From Candidatus Thermokryptus sp. (GTDB lineage Bacteria; Bacteroidota; Ignavibacteria; Kryptoniales; Kryptoniaceae): 10,246 nucleotides of DNA. A program made the position numbers and the translations under genes. Positions 8,638 through 10,246 of the stretch are shown one piece after another; the first letter of the stretch is position 1, and every line of letters begins with the position of its first letter. Location of the stretch: assembly GCA_028276305.1 (NCBI GenBank), contig JAPYWO010000017.1, forward strand, positions 1 to 10,246, in the 5' to 3' direction. Below the pieces are notes generated by a model. It worked only from the letters and a program-made list of their open reading frames with translations, searched no databases and was not told where the DNA came from.

Positions 8638-9759
8638 TTAATCAAATTTGATCAAATCTTCAATTGGTGTATATTCAAGTCCGAAGGCATCAGCAACACC
8701 TTTATGGGTGACTTTGCCTTCTATGATGTTAACACCTCTTCGCAATTCTTTGTTCTCCTTTATCGCAAGCTCAAAACCTTTATTTGCAAGTTCAATTATA
8801 TAAGGCAGGGTAGCGTTGGTAAGAGCGATTGTTGATGTTTTTGGGACAGCTCCGGGCATATTTGCAACGCCATAATGGACAACGCCGTATTCAATGTAAA
8901 CCGGGTCGTCATGCGTTGTTGGTCTTATTGTCTCAATACAACCGCCTTGATCAACAGAGACATCAATTATAACTGCTCCTTCTTTCATTTGGGCAACCAT
9001 TTCCTTGGTAACAAGTTTAGGCGCTTTTGCCCCAGGGATTAGAACAGCGCCAATTAAGACATCAGCACGCTTAACCGCTTTCAAAATATTATATTCATTT
9101 GAAGCCATAGTTACCACATTTTTCGGCATTATATCGTCAAGATATCTCAATCTTTGCAAGTTCACATCAAGTATCGTAACCCTTGCACCAAGTCCAGCTG
9201 CGATTTTCGCTGCGTTTGTTCCAACGACGCCACCTCCTATGATCGCAACATCTGCGGGTTCAACGCCTGGAACACCGCCAAGTAAGACGCCACGTCCGCC
9301 CATTGATTTTTCAAGATATTTTGCCCCCTCTTGTGGTGCCATTCTTCCCGCAATTTCACTCATCGGCTCAAGCAATGGCAAACTTCCATCATCTTTTTGA
9401 ACTGTTTCATAAGCAATCGCAATACATCCAGATTTAATAACCGCTTCGGTTAACTCACGACTTGCTGCGAAATGAAAATATGTGAAAACTATCTGATCTT
9501 TTCTCAAAAGATCGTACTCGTATCCGATCGGCTCTTTGACTTTAACTATCATGTCCGCTTTTGCGTAAATTTCCTTTGGGTCGTCAACAATTTCCGCACC
9601 TGCATCACGGTAAAGTTCATCGCTAAAGCCACTTCCAAGTCCAGCTCCTTTCTCAACAAGAACCGTGTGCCCGTGTGATTTCAAAATTGAAACACCCGCT
9701 GGTAAAAGTGCTACCCTGTTTTCCATCCTTTTAATTTCTTTTGGGACTCCTATTATCAT
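8638..9759 (-). CDS. ald: Alanine dehydrogenase (NAD-dependent)
   Basis: Ald catalyses the reversible NAD-dependent deamination of L-alanine to pyruvate and ammonium in the cytoplasm. This complete protein has 373 residues, the normal length. The N-terminus MIIGVPKEIKRMENRVALLP is diagnostic. Residues equivalent to the M. tuberculosis enzyme's substrate and catalytic positions are all present at the same numbers: Arg15, Lys75, His96 and Asp270. The Rossmann motif IGGGVVGTNAA begins at 174, and Asp198 at the end of the following strand favours NAD over NADP. The block HYGVANMPGAVPKTST (295-310) is also characteristic. The start overlaps the 3' end of the M16 peptidase gene by 29 bases; a GGAG lies 7 bases before the ATG. 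nuoG follows after 23 bases, so NADH made by this enzyme could feed the complex I encoded next to it; that link is inference. Confidence 0.97.
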   Translation of the reverse strand: MIIGVPKEIKRMENRVALLPAGVSILKSHGHTVLVEKGAGLGSGFSDELYRDAGAEIVDDPKEIYAKADMIVKVKEPIGYEYDLLRKDQIVFTYFHFAASRELTEAVIKSGCIAIAYETVQKDDGSLPLLEPMSEIAGRMAPQEGAKYLEKSMGGRGVLLGGVPGVEPADVAIIGGGVVGTNAAKIAAGLGARVTILDVNLQRLRYLDDIMPKNVVTMASNEYNILKAVKRADVLIGAVLIPGAKAPKLVTKEMVAQMKEGAVIIDVSVDQGGCIETIRPTTHDDPVYIEYGVVHYGVANMPGAVPKTSTIALTNATLPYIIELANKGFELAIKENKELRRGVNIIEGKVTHKGVADAFGLEYTPIEDLIKFD

Positions 9760-10246
9760 GGCGTTTCTCCAAATTGTTTTTACTTGGATTGATTATTACT
9801 GTTGTGAATTTTTCTTCTTTCAATATTTCCTGAGCTAAGCGTTGAACATCTTCTGGCTCAACTTTTTCAATCCTTTCTATTATTTCCTCAACTTCGGAAT
9901 ACTTCCCGTCATAGACAAGCTCTATTTGTGCAAGGCGTTGCATCCTATTTGACATACTTTCAAGACCCATCAGAATTGAACTTTTAACCTGTGCCTTTGC
10001 CCTTTTTAGCTCCTCTTTTGAAATCCCATTCTCAACGATTGACTTGAACTCCTTAAAAATTATATCAAGCGTTCTTCCAACATTTTTCTCATCCGAGGCA
10101 AAATAAACTCCAAAAATTCCTGAATCGTTAAACATTGAGTAGAATGAATAAATTGAATAAACAAGCCCATATTTTTCGCGGACATTTTGAAATAACCTTG
10201 AACTCATTCCATCCCCAAGCAATGTGTTAAGTAAAAGCACCTGATC
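9731..10246 (-). CDS. M16-family (pitrilysin-like) peptidase, C-terminal part (5' truncated by window edge)
   Basis: The frame is open to the last base of the window, so the GTG at 10240 is probably internal and the gene continues upstream. The visible 171 or so residues are the M16 C-terminal (peptidase M16_C) domain: LGDGMSSRLFQNVREKYGLV followed by YSIYSFYS matches the conserved 'G-SRL-VRE-GL-Y' block that completes the active site of processing-peptidase-like proteins. After it come the helical stretch with EELKRAKAQVKSSILMGLES and a final strand (TTVIINPS). The zinc motif HxxEH would be in the N-terminal domain outside the window, so I cannot tell an active protease from an inactive partner subunit. 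M16 proteins of this size class in bacteria are usually periplasmic or cytoplasmic zinc peptidases. The last residues, a basic hydrophilic tail, are encoded within the 29-base overlap with ald and just before it. Confidence 0.9.
   Translation of the reverse strand, partial: DQVLLLNTLLGDGMSSRLFQNVREKYGLVYSIYSFYSMFNDSGIFGVYFASDEKNVGRTLDIIFKEFKSIVENGISKEELKRAKAQVKSSILMGLESMSNRMQRLAQIELVYDGKYSEVEEIIERIEKVEPEDVQRLAQEILKEEKFTTVIINPSKNNLEKRHDNRSPKRN
9760..9770 (-). promoter_or_regulatory. Ribosome binding site of ald inside the upstream gene
   Basis: Reading the minus strand, GGAG at 9770-9767 sits 7 bases before the ATG of ald (9759-9757). It supports that start, which lies inside the coding sequence of the M16 peptidase gene, and is the clearest Shine-Dalgarno in the window. 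The overlap suggests translational coupling of the two genes. Confidence 0.65.

Noticed and set aside
9005..9400. 131-codon open frame on the + strand.
   Set aside because: It is antisense to conserved ald coding sequence, its translation resembles no family, and the minus-strand gene fully explains the region.
9495..9513. Perfect inverted repeat GATCTTTT-CTC-AAAAGATC (8-base arms, 3-base loop).
   Set aside because: It lies inside the ald coding sequence in a well-conserved protein region, has no operator context, and one such repeat is roughly expected by chance in a 10 kb AT-rich sequence.

Overview
The window is AT-rich and almost fully coding. It suggests a bacterium of the FCB (Bacteroidota-Chlorobiota-Ignavibacteriota) assemblage. 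The main clue is a secreted protein ending in a type IX secretion system (T9SS) type A sorting domain of the 'NFPNPFN' style, common in Ignavibacteria, Kryptonia and Calditrichota. Aerobic-type complex I genes, an NAD-dependent alanine dehydrogenase and Lys/Glu-rich proteins fit a member of these lineages, possibly a thermophile. The exact taxon is inference.

Layout. On the + strand, positions 1-1395 hold the 3' part of glnE (glutamine synthetase adenylyltransferase, C-terminal half); its 5' end lies outside the window. Everything else is on the minus strand, read from the right edge leftwards: the 3' end of an M16-family peptidase gene (cut by the window edge), ald (alanine dehydrogenase), nuoG, nuoH, nuoI, a T9SS-exported LamG/FN3 protein, a GH13 alpha-amylase-family lipoprotein with a GH2-like N-terminal sandwich domain, and a yjbQ-family gene. 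yjbQ meets glnE tail-to-tail with a 14-base overlap.

The eight minus-strand genes are tightly packed, with one 29-base overlap and gaps of 4 to about 39 bases. No terminator or promoter is evident between them, so they may be transcribed as one unit. Functionally there are three blocks: protein/amino-acid turnover (M16 peptidase, Ald making pyruvate and NADH), respiratory NADH oxidation (NuoG, H, I: the distal peripheral arm, the membrane-arm anchor and the ferredoxin-like connector), and envelope or surface saccharide handling (T9SS protein plus GH13 lipoprotein). The complex I cluster is a fragment: NuoEF are not immediately upstream of nuoG and NuoJKLMN do not follow nuoI, so those subunits must be encoded elsewhere or be absent.

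There is no RNA gene, CRISPR array, insertion sequence or intergenic stretch longer than about 40 bases. I see no clearly undescribed system. The observations most worth a second look are the GH2-like/GH13 fusion lipoprotein, its 4-base linkage to a T9SS cargo protein, and the isolated nuoGHI block with a short NuoG.
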